Shown here: in pieces, positions 1 through 8,189 of the stretch | How the letters are laid out: each line of letters begins with the position of its first letter | How positions within the stretch are numbered: position 1 is the stretch's first letter | Origin: Bacteroidota bacterium | Lineage (GTDB): Bacteria > Bacteroidota > Bacteroidia > Bacteroidales > Bacteroidaceae | DNA: 64,000 nt | Assembly: GCA_023426145.1 (NCBI GenBank) | Contig: JAFABG010000025.1 | Span: forward strand, 186,001 to 250,000 | Direction: 5' to 3' | Notes under the pieces: model-generated | What the model saw: the letters and a program-made list of their open reading frames with translations, nothing else | What the model was told of the DNA's origin: nothing | Databases searched by the model: none | Made by a program: the position numbers and the translations under genes

Positions 1-503
1 CGCTGCAAAGAAGCGTCTATTTGCCAACGATCCTCAAGCTCATCCGCATTAAAAACGTACTGAGCCTGATGGTAGAAAGGCGCCCGTTTATGGAGCGCCT
101 GAATAATAAATTCTTTAAGTTCCTCGTCGTTCTTACCCTGCAATATAGGTCGCTGATGCTTTGCCACCCGAAGCCGTTTGAATAAGACTTCCGGAGTTAC
201 ATCAAGAAATACAGTTTTCCCAACCTCATTCATGAATTGCATATTATCGTAGAAGCATGGAGCACCACCACCAGTCGAAACAACCACATTCTCAAATGCC
301 GCCACTTCATGAAGCATATTTCTTTCAATCTCTCGAAAACCATCTTCACCACGTTCTTGAAATAATTCGCCAACAGTTTTGTGAAAACGTTCTTCTATGT
401 ACCAATCCAGATCGACAAACTGCAGATTCAGTTTCCGAGCTAAAGCCTTGCCTAAAGTTGTTTTTCCGGCTCCCATATAGCCGGTAAGGAAAATACGAAC
501 CAT
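1..503 (-). CDS. aroK: Shikimate kinase (3' end cut by window edge)
   Basis: Phosphorylates shikimate to shikimate 3-phosphate in the chorismate pathway, in the cytoplasm. Translating the minus strand from the ATG at 501-503 gives about 167 codons with no stop before the window edge. Visible motifs are the P-loop GYMGAGKT at residues 8-15, the shikimate-binding VDLDWYIEE, the GFREIE arginine and the STGGGAPC glycine run, all standard for AroK. The usual length is about 175 residues, so only the last few are missing. A TAATTTTG promoter box lies at 523-530 on the minus strand, giving a leader of roughly 15 bases, and an inverted repeat sits over it. Family assignment is firm. Confidence 0.95.
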   Translation of the reverse strand, partial: MVRIFLTGYMGAGKTTLGKALARKLNLQFVDLDWYIEERFHKTVGELFQERGEDGFREIERNMLHEVAAFENVVVSTGGGAPCFYDNMQFMNEVGKTVFLDVTPEVLFKRLRVAKHQRPILQGKNDEELKEFIIQALHKRAPFYHQAQYVFNADELEDRWQIDASLQ

Positions 504-537
504 AATTGATCAATTTTGCTCACAAAATTAATCAATT
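504..537 (-). promoter_or_regulatory. aroK promoter -7 box inside an inverted repeat
   Basis: Minus-strand TAATTTTG at 523-530 matches the Bacteroides -7 consensus TAnnTTTG. It lies within a 15-base inverted repeat, AATTGATCAATTTTG (504-518) against 523-537, with one mismatch and a 4-base loop. The dyad could be an operator or a 5' leader hairpin; this is inference. Confidence 0.45.
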
Positions 538-585
538 ATGCTAAGTATCCTTCATATTCAATCCATTTCTGTTAGTTGAACAGAC

Positions 586-1188
586 TTATTTGAACACTTT
601 TACCCTTCCTTCCAAAGGTTTATACTCTTTTTCTCCAGGTTGATTGCCTGGAATACCAAATGGCATTTCAGAAATAAGTTTCCAATTTTCTGGAAGCTCC
701 CATTCACGACGTACTTCCTCATCAATCAATGGATTATAATGCTGCAAAGAAGCACCAAAACCTTTTTCTTCAAGCATTACCCAAACGGCTAATTGATGCA
801 TCGCAGATGCTTGTAGTGACCAACCAGGAAAATTATCCTGATAGGGAGGAAAGGCTTCCTGAAGACCTTTCACTACAGCTTCATCCTCAAAAAACAACAC
901 AGTTCCATACCCACAGGCAAACGACCCATCAATTTTCTCCACTGTCTTAGTAAACGCTTCCTCTGGTACAATCTTCTTCAAAGCCCCTTTTACGATACTC
1001 CAAAGCTTCTGATGTGAACTACCTAAAAGAAGTACTACACGAGTAGACTGTGAATTGAATGCCGAAGGCACGTGTTTAACTGCTAAGTCAATAATATCCT
1101 GTATCTCCTGATCAGAGACAGGTGATTGATTAGTAATTGAATAATAAGTGCGACGATGCACTAAAGCTTCACCAAAAGATCTTTCCAT
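586..1188 (-). CDS. Nitroreductase family protein (Frm2/Hbn1-like)
   Basis: Predicted FMN-dependent cytoplasmic oxidoreductase of 200 residues. The opening RRTYY-S, the helix DIIDLAVKHVPSAFNSQSTR with its FMN-contacting SAFNSQ segment, and the late GFGASLQHYNP segment are typical of the short single-domain nitroreductases related to yeast Frm2/Hbn1 and lactococcal CinD. Family members reduce nitro compounds or quinones and are often linked to oxidative or metal stress; the substrate cannot be read from sequence. The ATG at 1186-1188 starts a complete domain. It lies 82 bases beyond the aroK start on the same strand, and the TAATTTTG box in that gap belongs to aroK. No clear TAnnTTTG box was seen upstream of this gene. 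Confidence 0.88.
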   Translation of the reverse strand: MERSFGEALVHRRTYYSITNQSPVSDQEIQDIIDLAVKHVPSAFNSQSTRVVLLLGSSHQKLWSIVKGALKKIVPEEAFTKTVEKIDGSFACGYGTVLFFEDEAVVKGLQEAFPPYQDNFPGWSLQASAMHQLAVWVMLEEKGFGASLQHYNPLIDEEVRREWELPENWKLISEMPFGIPGNQPGEKEYKPLEGRVKVFK

Positions 1189-1252
1189 AATTATTCCTTT
1201 CTTGATGTAATTCCTTAAACTTGTTGCTTATATTAACAAGCATACCCTCGAA

Positions 1253-1285
1253 CTTGTTCGATTTCGGAATATATTCGTACCTTCG
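1253..1285 (+). promoter_or_regulatory. Probable rnhA promoter
   Basis: CTTG at 1253-1256, 21 bases, then TACCTTCG at 1278-1285, which has one mismatch to TAnnTTTG. It sits about 40 bases before the ATG chosen for RNase H and so supports that later start. Confidence 0.5.
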
Positions 1286-1325
1286 CACCGTCAAGGCTAT
1301 TGGCACAATTATTATCATCAAGGAA

Positions 1326-1964
1326 ATGGCAAAAAAAAAATACTACGTTGTTTGGGAAGGAGTAAGACCGGGTGTTTATACATCCTGGACGGATTGTCAG
1401 CTTCAAATAAAAGGATATGAAGGTGCTAAATATAAATCTTTCGATACCAAAGAAGAAGCTGAACATGCCTTAAATTCATCACCCTATGCCTATATAGGCA
1501 GACATACCAAGAAAAAACAAGAATCGAAGCAAGCAGATTCCTCTCAACTACCAGCCAATGTAATAGACAATAGTTTAGCTGTTGATGCAGCATGCAGTGG
1601 TAATCCCGGCCCCATGGAATATCGAGGAGTACACGTGGCCAGCCGCCAAGAAATTTTCCATTTTGGTCCTATGAAAGGGACCAATAATATCGGTGAGTTT
1701 CTCGGTATTGTCCATGGATTAGCCCTACTAAAACAAAAAGGATTTGACATGCCTATATATAGTGACAGCGTAAATGCCATCAGTTGGGTCCGACAAAAGA
1801 AATGCAAAACCAAACTTCCTAGAACCAAAGAAACTGAAGAATTGTTTAAAGTGATCGAACGGGCAGAGAAGTGGCTCAGAGAAAACACTTACACTACCCG
1901 AATTATCAAATGGGAAACCAAAGTCTGGGGAGAAATTCCAGCAGACTTCGGAAGAAAAGGTTAA
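1326..1964 (+). CDS. rnhA: Ribonuclease HI with N-terminal viroplasmin-like domain
   Basis: Cleaves RNA in RNA-DNA hybrids (R-loops, Okazaki primers). The ATG at 1326 gives 212 residues beginning MAKKKYYVVWEG, the usual start of the caulimovirus viroplasmin (hybrid-binding) domain at residues 1-55; an in-frame upstream TTG would add 35 residues that look like non-coding leader. After a linker, the RNase H domain spans about 80-212. The metal-binding residues are all visible: D87 (VDAACSGNPG), E124 (IGEFLG), D147 (YSDSVNA) and D207 (IPADFGRK). The stop overlaps the stop of the convergent ABC transporter gene by 3 bases (1962-1964 against 1961-1963). This two-domain layout is known from eukaryotic RNase H1 and is common in Bacteroides. 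Confidence 0.93.
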   Translation: MAKKKYYVVWEGVRPGVYTSWTDCQLQIKGYEGAKYKSFDTKEEAEHALNSSPYAYIGRHTKKKQESKQADSSQLPANVIDNSLAVDAACSGNPGPMEYRGVHVASRQEIFHFGPMKGTNNIGEFLGIVHGLALLKQKGFDMPIYSDSVNAISWVRQKKCKTKLPRTKETEELFKVIERAEKWLRENTYTTRIIKWETKVWGEIPADFGRKG

Positions 1965-3796
1965 AGCTGCTGCATATCATTAAGCCGCTTATAATAACCA
2001 TCTAAAGCTAGAAGCTCGTCATGGCGCCCACGTTCAACAATTTCTCCTTCGTAGAGTACACAGATCTCATCGGCATTCTTTATCGTAGACAAACGATGCG
2101 CAATGGCGATAGTGGTCCGTGTCTTCATTAAACGTTCCAATGCCTCTTGAACGAGGCGTTCAGATTCTGTATCGAGTGCGGAAGTTGCTTCATCCAAGAT
2201 CAATATCGGAGGATTCTTAAGAATAGCACGCGCAATGCTAATACGTTGACGCTGCCCACCTGATAACTTACTCCCGCGATCACCAATATTTGTATAATAT
2301 CCTTCAGGTTTTTCCATAATGAAATCATGCGCATTAGCTATTTTAGCAGCTTCAATCACCTGTTCCATCGTTGCGCCTTCCACCCCAAACGCTATATTAT
2401 TAAAGAATGTATCGTTAAAGAGAATAGCTTCCTGATTAACATTACCGATTAACGTACGCAGCTCAGAAATGCGCACATCCTTTATACTTATACCGTCAAT
2501 AGAAATACCTCCCTCCTGTACATCATGATAACGAGGCAATAGATCTACTAAAGTTGACTTACCAGAGCCTGACTGTCCCACTAAGGCTACCGTGTGCCCC
2601 TTAGGCACAGACAAATTAATATGTTTAAGCACTTCTCTAGTTCCATCGTAGCTAAAAGAAATGTTATTGAATTCAATACGATCATTAAGCCCCTTCAATG
2701 GTATAGGATCGGCGATCTCTTTAATATTATTTTCAGCCTTTAAAATCTTATCAACGCGCTCCATAGATGCTAAACCTTTGGGAATGTTATAACCTGCTTT
2801 GGAAAAATCTTTCAAGGGATTAATAACGCTATAAAGCACCACCATATAGTAGATAAACTTAGAAGCTGTCAATGTTGACGCATTTCCAAGAATCAAAGAA
2901 CCACCGAACCATAATACAGCAACAATTAAAATCGTTCCAAGGAATTCACTCATCGGATGCGCAAGCGCCTGGCGCATAGCGACTTTGTTAGTTGCATCAC
3001 GAAGTTCATTACTACATTTAGAAAAACGATTAATCATTCGATCTTCGGCTATGAATGCTTTTATAATACGTAGTCCACCTAACGTCTCTTCAAGCTGAGA
3101 CATCGTATCACTCCACTTACTTTGAGCTTCTAAAGACTGTCGTTTTAGCTTACGTCCCACCTTACCCATCACCCATCCCATACCAGGCAATACTAATACA
3201 GTAAAAAGTGTTAGCTTCCAACTAAGAATAATCAAAGTTGCAAAATAAATGATAATCATAATAGGACTTTTAATCAGCATATCCAAGGAGCTAGTAATTG
3301 AATTCTCAACTTCCCCTACATCCCCACTCATGCGAGCAATAATGTCCCCTTTTCTTTCCTCTGAGAAAAATCCCATTGGTAAACGCATCACTTTGGCATA
3401 AACCATAATACGGATATCACGCACAACGCCAGTACGCAATGGAATCATAACTGCAGATGAAGCAAAATAACACGCTGTCTTTAACAACGTCATAAGCGTT
3501 AATCCTAGTCCTAAAAGTAGCAACACTGTCGTAGCTCCTCCCGACTGAATCATTTCGGTCACATAGTAATAGAAATTATTCTTCAGAACCTTATCAAAGC
3601 TAGCAACTCCCCACTCCATATAATGATATATCTCTCGATTATTTCCAGATTGGAATAATATATCCAAAATCGGGATCAATAAAGAAAATGAAAAGACATT
3701 GAACACTGCCGATAAGATATTGAGCAAAACAGCCCATCCCACATACTTTTTATAAGGCGACACAAAACGTCGCATCAATTGCAAAAATTCCTTCAT
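1961..3796 (-). CDS. ABC transporter, MsbA-like exporter (fused TMD-NBD)
   Basis: A half-size exporter of 611 residues: an ABC transmembrane domain (six helices, about residues 10-320) followed by an ATPase domain (about 370-605). Walker A GQSGSGKST is near residue 406, the signature LSGGQRQR near 510 and Walker B ILILDEATSALD near 530, all intact, so two copies should form an active exporter. The family includes the lipid A flippase MsbA and drug exporters. Placement beside a lipopolysaccharide cluster fits a lipid or glycolipid substrate but does not prove it. I start at the ATG at 3794-3796 (MKEFLQLMRRF); the 16 residues possible upstream would cross the predicted transcription start set by TATCTTTG at 3825-3832 on the minus strand. 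Confidence 0.9.
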   Translation of the reverse strand: MKEFLQLMRRFVSPYKKYVGWAVLLNILSAVFNVFSFSLLIPILDILFQSGNNREIYHYMEWGVASFDKVLKNNFYYYVTEMIQSGGATTVLLLLGLGLTLMTLLKTACYFASSAVMIPLRTGVVRDIRIMVYAKVMRLPMGFFSEERKGDIIARMSGDVGEVENSITSSLDMLIKSPIMIIIYFATLIILSWKLTLFTVLVLPGMGWVMGKVGRKLKRQSLEAQSKWSDTMSQLEETLGGLRIIKAFIAEDRMINRFSKCSNELRDATNKVAMRQALAHPMSEFLGTILIVAVLWFGGSLILGNASTLTASKFIYYMVVLYSVINPLKDFSKAGYNIPKGLASMERVDKILKAENNIKEIADPIPLKGLNDRIEFNNISFSYDGTREVLKHINLSVPKGHTVALVGQSGSGKSTLVDLLPRYHDVQEGGISIDGISIKDVRISELRTLIGNVNQEAILFNDTFFNNIAFGVEGATMEQVIEAAKIANAHDFIMEKPEGYYTNIGDRGSKLSGGQRQRISIARAILKNPPILILDEATSALDTESERLVQEALERLMKTRTTIAIAHRLSTIKNADEICVLYEGEIVERGRHDELLALDGYYKRLNDMQQL

Positions 3797-3824
3797 TAGT
3801 CGAAACAATAACGAGTTAAGGGTA

Positions 3825-3832
3825 CAAAGATA
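3825..3832 (-). promoter_or_regulatory. -7 box for the MsbA-like gene
   Basis: Minus-strand TATCTTTG, an exact TAnnTTTG match, 28 bases before the ATG at 3796. No clear -33 TTTG was seen. Confidence 0.5.
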
Positions 3833-4163
3833 CAACAAAACCACTTAACAACTAAAAGTTTCCCTTATTTAATTAACGCGATTTATTGAATACAATCATT
3901 ACATGAATATAGATTAAATGGGCTTCTATGCTTTTTCTCTAATTTTAAAGTCCTAGAAAAAAAATGATTTACGAGATCTCATTCTCCAATTCAATGATTA
4001 TTTGCAAAAAAAAATGTAGATTTGCAACAATATTAAAAAGCGACATACATCAACCAATATAACAATAAGAATAAAGTTTATTCGAAAAAGTAGAAGATAG
4101 AAAAATAAAATTTAATGCCTATTTTAACAAAGATATTTTTATTGTTGCAAAAAAACTGAATTT
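3833..4163. other. AT-rich divergent intergenic region
   Basis: About 330 bases without a gene, between the MsbA-like gene and the GT8 gene. It holds a plus-strand TAGATTTG box at 4017-4024, which would give a leader of roughly 135 bases to the glycosyltransferase start, and a minus-strand TATCTTTG at 4128-4135 that is probably chance. No open reading frame, convincing hairpin or repeat was seen. The base composition is clearly more AT-rich than that of the coding regions around it. Confidence 0.5.
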
Positions 4164-5168
4164 ATGAAATGCTACATTTGCCTAACTGATTCTATCGTAT
4201 CACGCCAAGATTACTATGATCTTTTGAAAGTTACATTAATTAGTGCAAGAAAAAATACAACTCTCAATTTAAACTGCTTGTACGATGGAAAAGTTGGTGA
4301 TCCAATCTACAACTTGCTAAAAGAGTATGAAGTAAATATCATCATTCATCAATTACCTTATAAGCAAGAGCTAATGGAAATATATCCACGGGAGTGGATG
4401 ATACAAAATCTGGGAAAGGATATTGACTATAACCGTATATTCGGAACATTTATGAGAATGGAAATTCCCATTATCGAAAAAGAAGAAAAGTTCGTGCTCT
4501 ATGCCGACATTGACGTTATATTCAATGCCGATATAAACGTAGAGGATTTGCCACGACCAAAATTTTTAGCTGCCGCACCTGAATACGATCGTAATGTGGA
4601 TAAAATGGAATATTTCAACGCAGGCATCTTGGTTATGAATATTGAAGGGATGCAACTGAAATATGAAACATTTCTAAAAAAAATGAAGAACAGAGAACGA
4701 AATGCATCGGGCTTATTTGATCAAGGGTATTTAAATGAACTCTGTTTCAAAGATATGGAATTACTCCCCCTTGAATATAATTGGAAACCATACTGGGGCA
4801 TAAATAAGAACGCCAAGCTTATTCATTTTCATGGGATGAAACCGAATTCCAGTCTTCGGGAAGCAGGTTTTCTCACTGACAACTCATTTTTTTATACCGT
4901 TTTTCATAACAACAAAGAAGGTTATGCGGGATACGTATATTACTTCGAACAATTCTTCAACTATTTAAATAGGACCGGAGATTTATGGCTATACAATCAC
5001 CTACAAGAGATTTTTAACTTATACAGATCATCTGCTTTTTTATTCCCGAAATACAGAAAATTCAAACAGAAATATAAAAAATACAAGAAACTTTATATTC
5101 TGACTTTAGCATCATCCTGCTTTTTACTAATCTTGCTATGTATTCTTCTTAGCCTAATATTATTATGA
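4164..5168 (+). CDS. Glycosyltransferase family 8 protein with C-terminal membrane anchor
   Basis: Retaining sugar transferase related to LPS galactosyl/glucosyltransferases such as WaaJ and WaaO. The fold opens with MKCYICLTDS. The metal-binding DxD motif is YADIDVIF with D115 and D117, and the FNAGILVMN and DQGYLN segments that follow are characteristic of GT8. Near the C-terminus HFHGMKPN supplies the second metal-site histidine. Residues about 310-334 form a hydrophobic segment after a run of lysines, so the enzyme is probably tethered to the inner membrane with its catalytic domain in the cytoplasm, an unusual layout for GT8. It overlaps the next gene by 4 bases (ATGA), indicating translational coupling. 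The donor sugar is unknown. Confidence 0.9.
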   Translation: MKCYICLTDSIVSRQDYYDLLKVTLISARKNTTLNLNCLYDGKVGDPIYNLLKEYEVNIIIHQLPYKQELMEIYPREWMIQNLGKDIDYNRIFGTFMRMEIPIIEKEEKFVLYADIDVIFNADINVEDLPRPKFLAAAPEYDRNVDKMEYFNAGILVMNIEGMQLKYETFLKKMKNRERNASGLFDQGYLNELCFKDMELLPLEYNWKPYWGINKNAKLIHFHGMKPNSSLREAGFLTDNSFFYTVFHNNKEGYAGYVYYFEQFFNYLNRTGDLWLYNHLQEIFNLYRSSAFLFPKYRKFKQKYKKYKKLYILTLASSCFLLILLCILLSLILL

Positions 5169-5983
5169 AGGAAAAAATATCTATATCTGTAATTGTTGCG
5201 TCTTATAATTATGAACAGTATATAAGAGAAACTCTAGCATCTCTAATCGAACAGAGCCATAAACCACTAGAGATCATAGTTGTAGACGATGGAAGCAAAG
5301 ATCTAAGTGTTAATATTATAAAAGAATACACATCTAACTTCAGTAATGTTAAATTGTACACGCATCCAGACAACCAAAATAAAGGATTGGTAGAAACTGT
5401 TAAACTAGGAATTGAAAAAGCAAACGGAACACACATCGCATTTTGTGAAAGTGATGATTATTGGAGCCTTGATCATATAGAATGCCTAGAACACTTAATT
5501 AGAAAAAAACCGAATGCTAATTTTATTGCTAATGGCATAAAGGTTATCAACTTGACTGGTAACTCTGAATATGATTCTTATATTGCCTCCAGCTCTTCGT
5601 TTCTCAAAAAACATTCTGGAAGCAATATATTTTCTTATCTCAATTCAAACTATATCCCCACATTTTCGGCTGTCTGCATTAAAAAGTCAGTTATCCAGAA
5701 AGCCAATTTCGATACCCCCAACCCCGCATGGCTTGACTTCTGGGTTTGGCGGCAGCTGTGTATATCAAACAAAGTCTATTTTATACCAAAAGCATTAACC
5801 TATTGGAGAAAACATGATAAAAGCTATGACGCTATATCCAGTAATAAAGACTTTGAAGGATTTTTAAAAAAATCCGACCAATATCTCGTAGCACATTATG
5901 GACTAACACAGATTATTCAACAGACAATTACTAAGCGCCAAAAAGGCTTTTTCGGATGGTTAAAGAACATATTAGAGCAATAG
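5165..5983 (+). CDS. Glycosyltransferase family 2 protein
   Basis: GT-A fold inverting transferase of 272 residues. The N-terminus is classic: SVIVASYNYEQYIRETL, then VVDDGSKD with D42 and D43 for nucleotide binding, then ESDDYWSLDHI as the DxD-like metal site. The C-terminal part includes DFWVWRQL, the probable acceptor-side region. It starts inside the last codons of the GT8 gene and forms a two-gene unit with it. Its stop faces the minus-strand glycan operon. Most likely it adds one sugar to the lipopolysaccharide or a related glycan; the specificity is not readable. Confidence 0.9.
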   Translation: MKEKISISVIVASYNYEQYIRETLASLIEQSHKPLEIIVVDDGSKDLSVNIIKEYTSNFSNVKLYTHPDNQNKGLVETVKLGIEKANGTHIAFCESDDYWSLDHIECLEHLIRKKPNANFIANGIKVINLTGNSEYDSYIASSSSFLKKHSGSNIFSYLNSNYIPTFSAVCIKKSVIQKANFDTPNPAWLDFWVWRQLCISNKVYFIPKALTYWRKHDKSYDAISSNKDFEGFLKKSDQYLVAHYGLTQIIQQTITKRQKGFFGWLKNILEQ

Positions 5984-6051
5984 AAGAGTAAATTTAGCTC
6001 TCCAAGATAGACTTCATCTGCAAAATTTTCGGGCTCATCGGCAATTAGACA

Positions 6052-6068
6052 TTACTCATGATGAGTAA
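6052..6068. terminator. Short palindrome between convergent glycan genes
   Basis: TTACTCAT-G-ATGAGTAA forms an 8-base-pair dyad around a single central base, in the 115-base gap between two convergent transcription units. It is too short, with too small a loop, to be a strong terminator and lacks a long T run, but it is the only dyad in the gap. Confidence 0.3.
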
Positions 6069-6098
6069 AATTGAGGCCTTCTAACCATAAAAAAATAG

Positions 6099-6977
6099 TT
6101 AAACAAGCTTCAAATACTTATAAACAATTGAAAGACAATGAGCCAAGTGTTTCCAAGAAAAAGGATAAAATAGAAATTCTTTTAAAATCAACTTTTTACA
6201 AGAAGAATTAGTCTCCATAATGCCACGTAAAAAAATATTAAAGAATCGCTCTTCTTCCTTCTTTTCTTCTTTAATGCTAACATTGCAGCCTTCAACCTTC
6301 ATTGGTAAAATGGCATGCCATTTCGTTTTATATAAACGTATAGTATCATCATACCACTCATTATCTATTTTGCCCAAAGAAAAATGCTCTATAAGCACTT
6401 TATTAGAGCAGCAAACATAATTCTTATAATACTTGCTTGCCGCAATCTGCAAAGAAAAATCGACATCATAACAATGAAAACCAGTCAACGAAGTTTCGTC
6501 AAATTGATAAGAAGTCCAAACATCCTTACGGACAAACATACCCAAACCATCTAAAGCAACCACCTCCTCAAATTCATGTTCCAAGCAAGCATTATGCACA
6601 TTAAAAATGGTTCCATCCTTAGTACCTTGATATAAATATGAACAGACCCATTTATAACTTTGTCCCCATCCTGAATAGCAACGAAACATCACCTTCGTAC
6701 CCGTAAATCCAATCACACCACAATCCTGCTCTTTCAATTTTGCTACAACAAAATTACCCCAATCTTGAGAATGAAACCTGACATCTTCATGAACAAAAAA
6801 CAAATAAGGATATTTTGCCTCCGCAGCAGCACTATTATAAGCCTTAGCAATAGGCCATTTTTTATCACGATTATCTATCGTGATAAATTCATGCTCAATA
6901 CCAATCGTTTCGGCTATATTCTGTTTCACCAACTGCAAGCGTTCTGGAGAAATGGAACAAATAATTATTGATAGCAT
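6099..6977 (-). CDS. GT2-like glycosyltransferase (Glyco_tranf_2_5 type)
   Basis: A 292-residue protein of the short glycosyltransferase-like family. It opens with MLSIIICSISPERLQ, has the acidic motif FVHEDVRFHS in place of a canonical DxD, and later has CYDVDFSLQIA, matching the ED/DxD position of inverting GT-A enzymes. The C-terminus contains a basic and aromatic stretch suited to membrane contact. It is the last gene of the eleven-gene minus-strand operon, 29 bases after the GT4 gene. Function in lipopolysaccharide assembly is inferred from the neighbours. Being last, it may be a strain-variable terminal decoration. Confidence 0.82.
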   Translation of the reverse strand: MLSIIICSISPERLQLVKQNIAETIGIEHEFITIDNRDKKWPIAKAYNSAAAEAKYPYLFFVHEDVRFHSQDWGNFVVAKLKEQDCGVIGFTGTKVMFRCYSGWGQSYKWVCSYLYQGTKDGTIFNVHNACLEHEFEEVVALDGLGMFVRKDVWTSYQFDETSLTGFHCYDVDFSLQIAASKYYKNYVCCSNKVLIEHFSLGKIDNEWYDDTIRLYKTKWHAILPMKVEGCNVSIKEEKKEEERFFNIFLRGIMETNSSCKKLILKEFLFYPFSWKHLAHCLSIVYKYLKLV

Positions 6978-7006
6978 AGGTTTGTTTTATGTAAATCATG
7001 TAGCCT

Positions 7007-8161
7007 CTAAAGTGAACCGAATAAATCCAGCCACTTTTTCCCTACAATCGTCAATGAATAATCCTTTGATTTATGAATCACATTTTGTCGCATAAGCGCC
7101 AGTCGGTCTGGCGAGGTGAGTAACTGACAGAGTTCCTCTGCAAACTTTTCTAGATTGAACGGAGGCACTAACAAGCCATTTACACCATTAGGAGATAAAA
7201 TCTCTTGTATGCCCGCACAACTATTAAATGCTACTGGAATAACACCATTAGCCTGCGCTTCAGTAAGACAAAGTGGCCACCCTTCAAAAGTGGAAGTTAG
7301 ACAAGAAACAGAAGCAGAGTCATAATAAGGCTGAACTTCATTACTTCCACCCTCAAAAAAAACACGTTGAAGATTAAGTTTCTTCGCTCTTTTCTTCAGA
7401 GCTATCAACTCCTGCCCTCCACCAACAATAATAAGCTTCCAGTCAGGCACTTTATCTTCAACTAAACGCCAAATATCGAGTAGGCGATCTACTCGTTTGT
7501 TCTCATATATTAGGTTACCTACAAAAATAACATGCTTCTTTTTGTCTGCATTAACTTCTCCAACAAACTTCTCCGCATTATGAATTACGCAAAATTTATT
7601 CTCCTTCTCTGAAACGCCTAATAGCTGAATCATTTCCTCTCTATAAGCATCACACAGAACGACGTAAGCATCCACTAGATCATAAGTTTCCTGATACTTC
7701 TGCAGAAACTTCTTTTGATAAGTTTTAAACCATTGAAAACGAGGATAAGCTATAAAACACCACTCTAACTTCTTCAGTATTGAACCTTCTGTTCGCTTTC
7801 TTCGCTCCAGTTTTGCAGTAACTTCCCACATTGGGACATTATGTAGTATATAGATAAATCTACAAGACACACGTTCTCTTACATATGCTAACCACTCCCA
7901 TAAGAAACCAGGTAATACAAAAATATCAATTGATAGAGTATGAATGAGATGAATAATCTCGTCGGCATTTTTCTGTGATTTAGTTGTAGAATCGGGCAAA
8001 TTGAGCAATGTCACCTCTGGAGCATCACCTGGCTTCTTCTTACAAACGGCCACATAAGACTTGTAACCAGATGCAGCAATACTACGAGCTATATCTCTAG
8101 TAACCCGTTCTCCTCCTCCACTAGGAAACTCTTCATGAAAAAATAGAATATTTCTTCCCAT
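7007..8161 (-). CDS. Glycosyltransferase family 4 protein
   Basis: GT-B fold retaining transferase. The N-terminal domain opens with ILFFHEEFPSGGGERV, whose glycine loop is typical of GT4. The C-terminal domain has IFVGNLIYENKRVDRLLD, the nucleotide-sugar binding region, and the EX7E motif FEGWPLCLTEAQ. I use the ATG at 8159-8161 (MGRNILFF); the in-frame codon two residues upstream is TTG. It lies 28 bases after the previous gene in the operon. Substrates are not predictable. Confidence 0.9.
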   Translation of the reverse strand: MGRNILFFHEEFPSGGGERVTRDIARSIAASGYKSYVAVCKKKPGDAPEVTLLNLPDSTTKSQKNADEIIHLIHTLSIDIFVLPGFLWEWLAYVRERVSCRFIYILHNVPMWEVTAKLERRKRTEGSILKKLEWCFIAYPRFQWFKTYQKKFLQKYQETYDLVDAYVVLCDAYREEMIQLLGVSEKENKFCVIHNAEKFVGEVNADKKKHVIFVGNLIYENKRVDRLLDIWRLVEDKVPDWKLIIVGGGQELIALKKRAKKLNLQRVFFEGGSNEVQPYYDSASVSCLTSTFEGWPLCLTEAQANGVIPVAFNSCAGIQEILSPNGVNGLLVPPFNLEKFAEELCQLLTSPDRLALMRQNVIHKSKDYSLTIVGKKWLDLFGSL

Positions 8162-8189
8162 AGTCAAAATTAGGTATATAAGTTATATA

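Noticed and set aside
257..487. Plus-strand 76-codon frame opposite aroK
   Set aside because: It lies wholly antisense to a clear shikimate kinase gene and has no family features.
4128..4135. Minus-strand TATCTTTG as a second promoter for the MsbA-like gene
   Set aside because: It is over 330 bases from the start codon, and a better placed box exists at 3825-3832.
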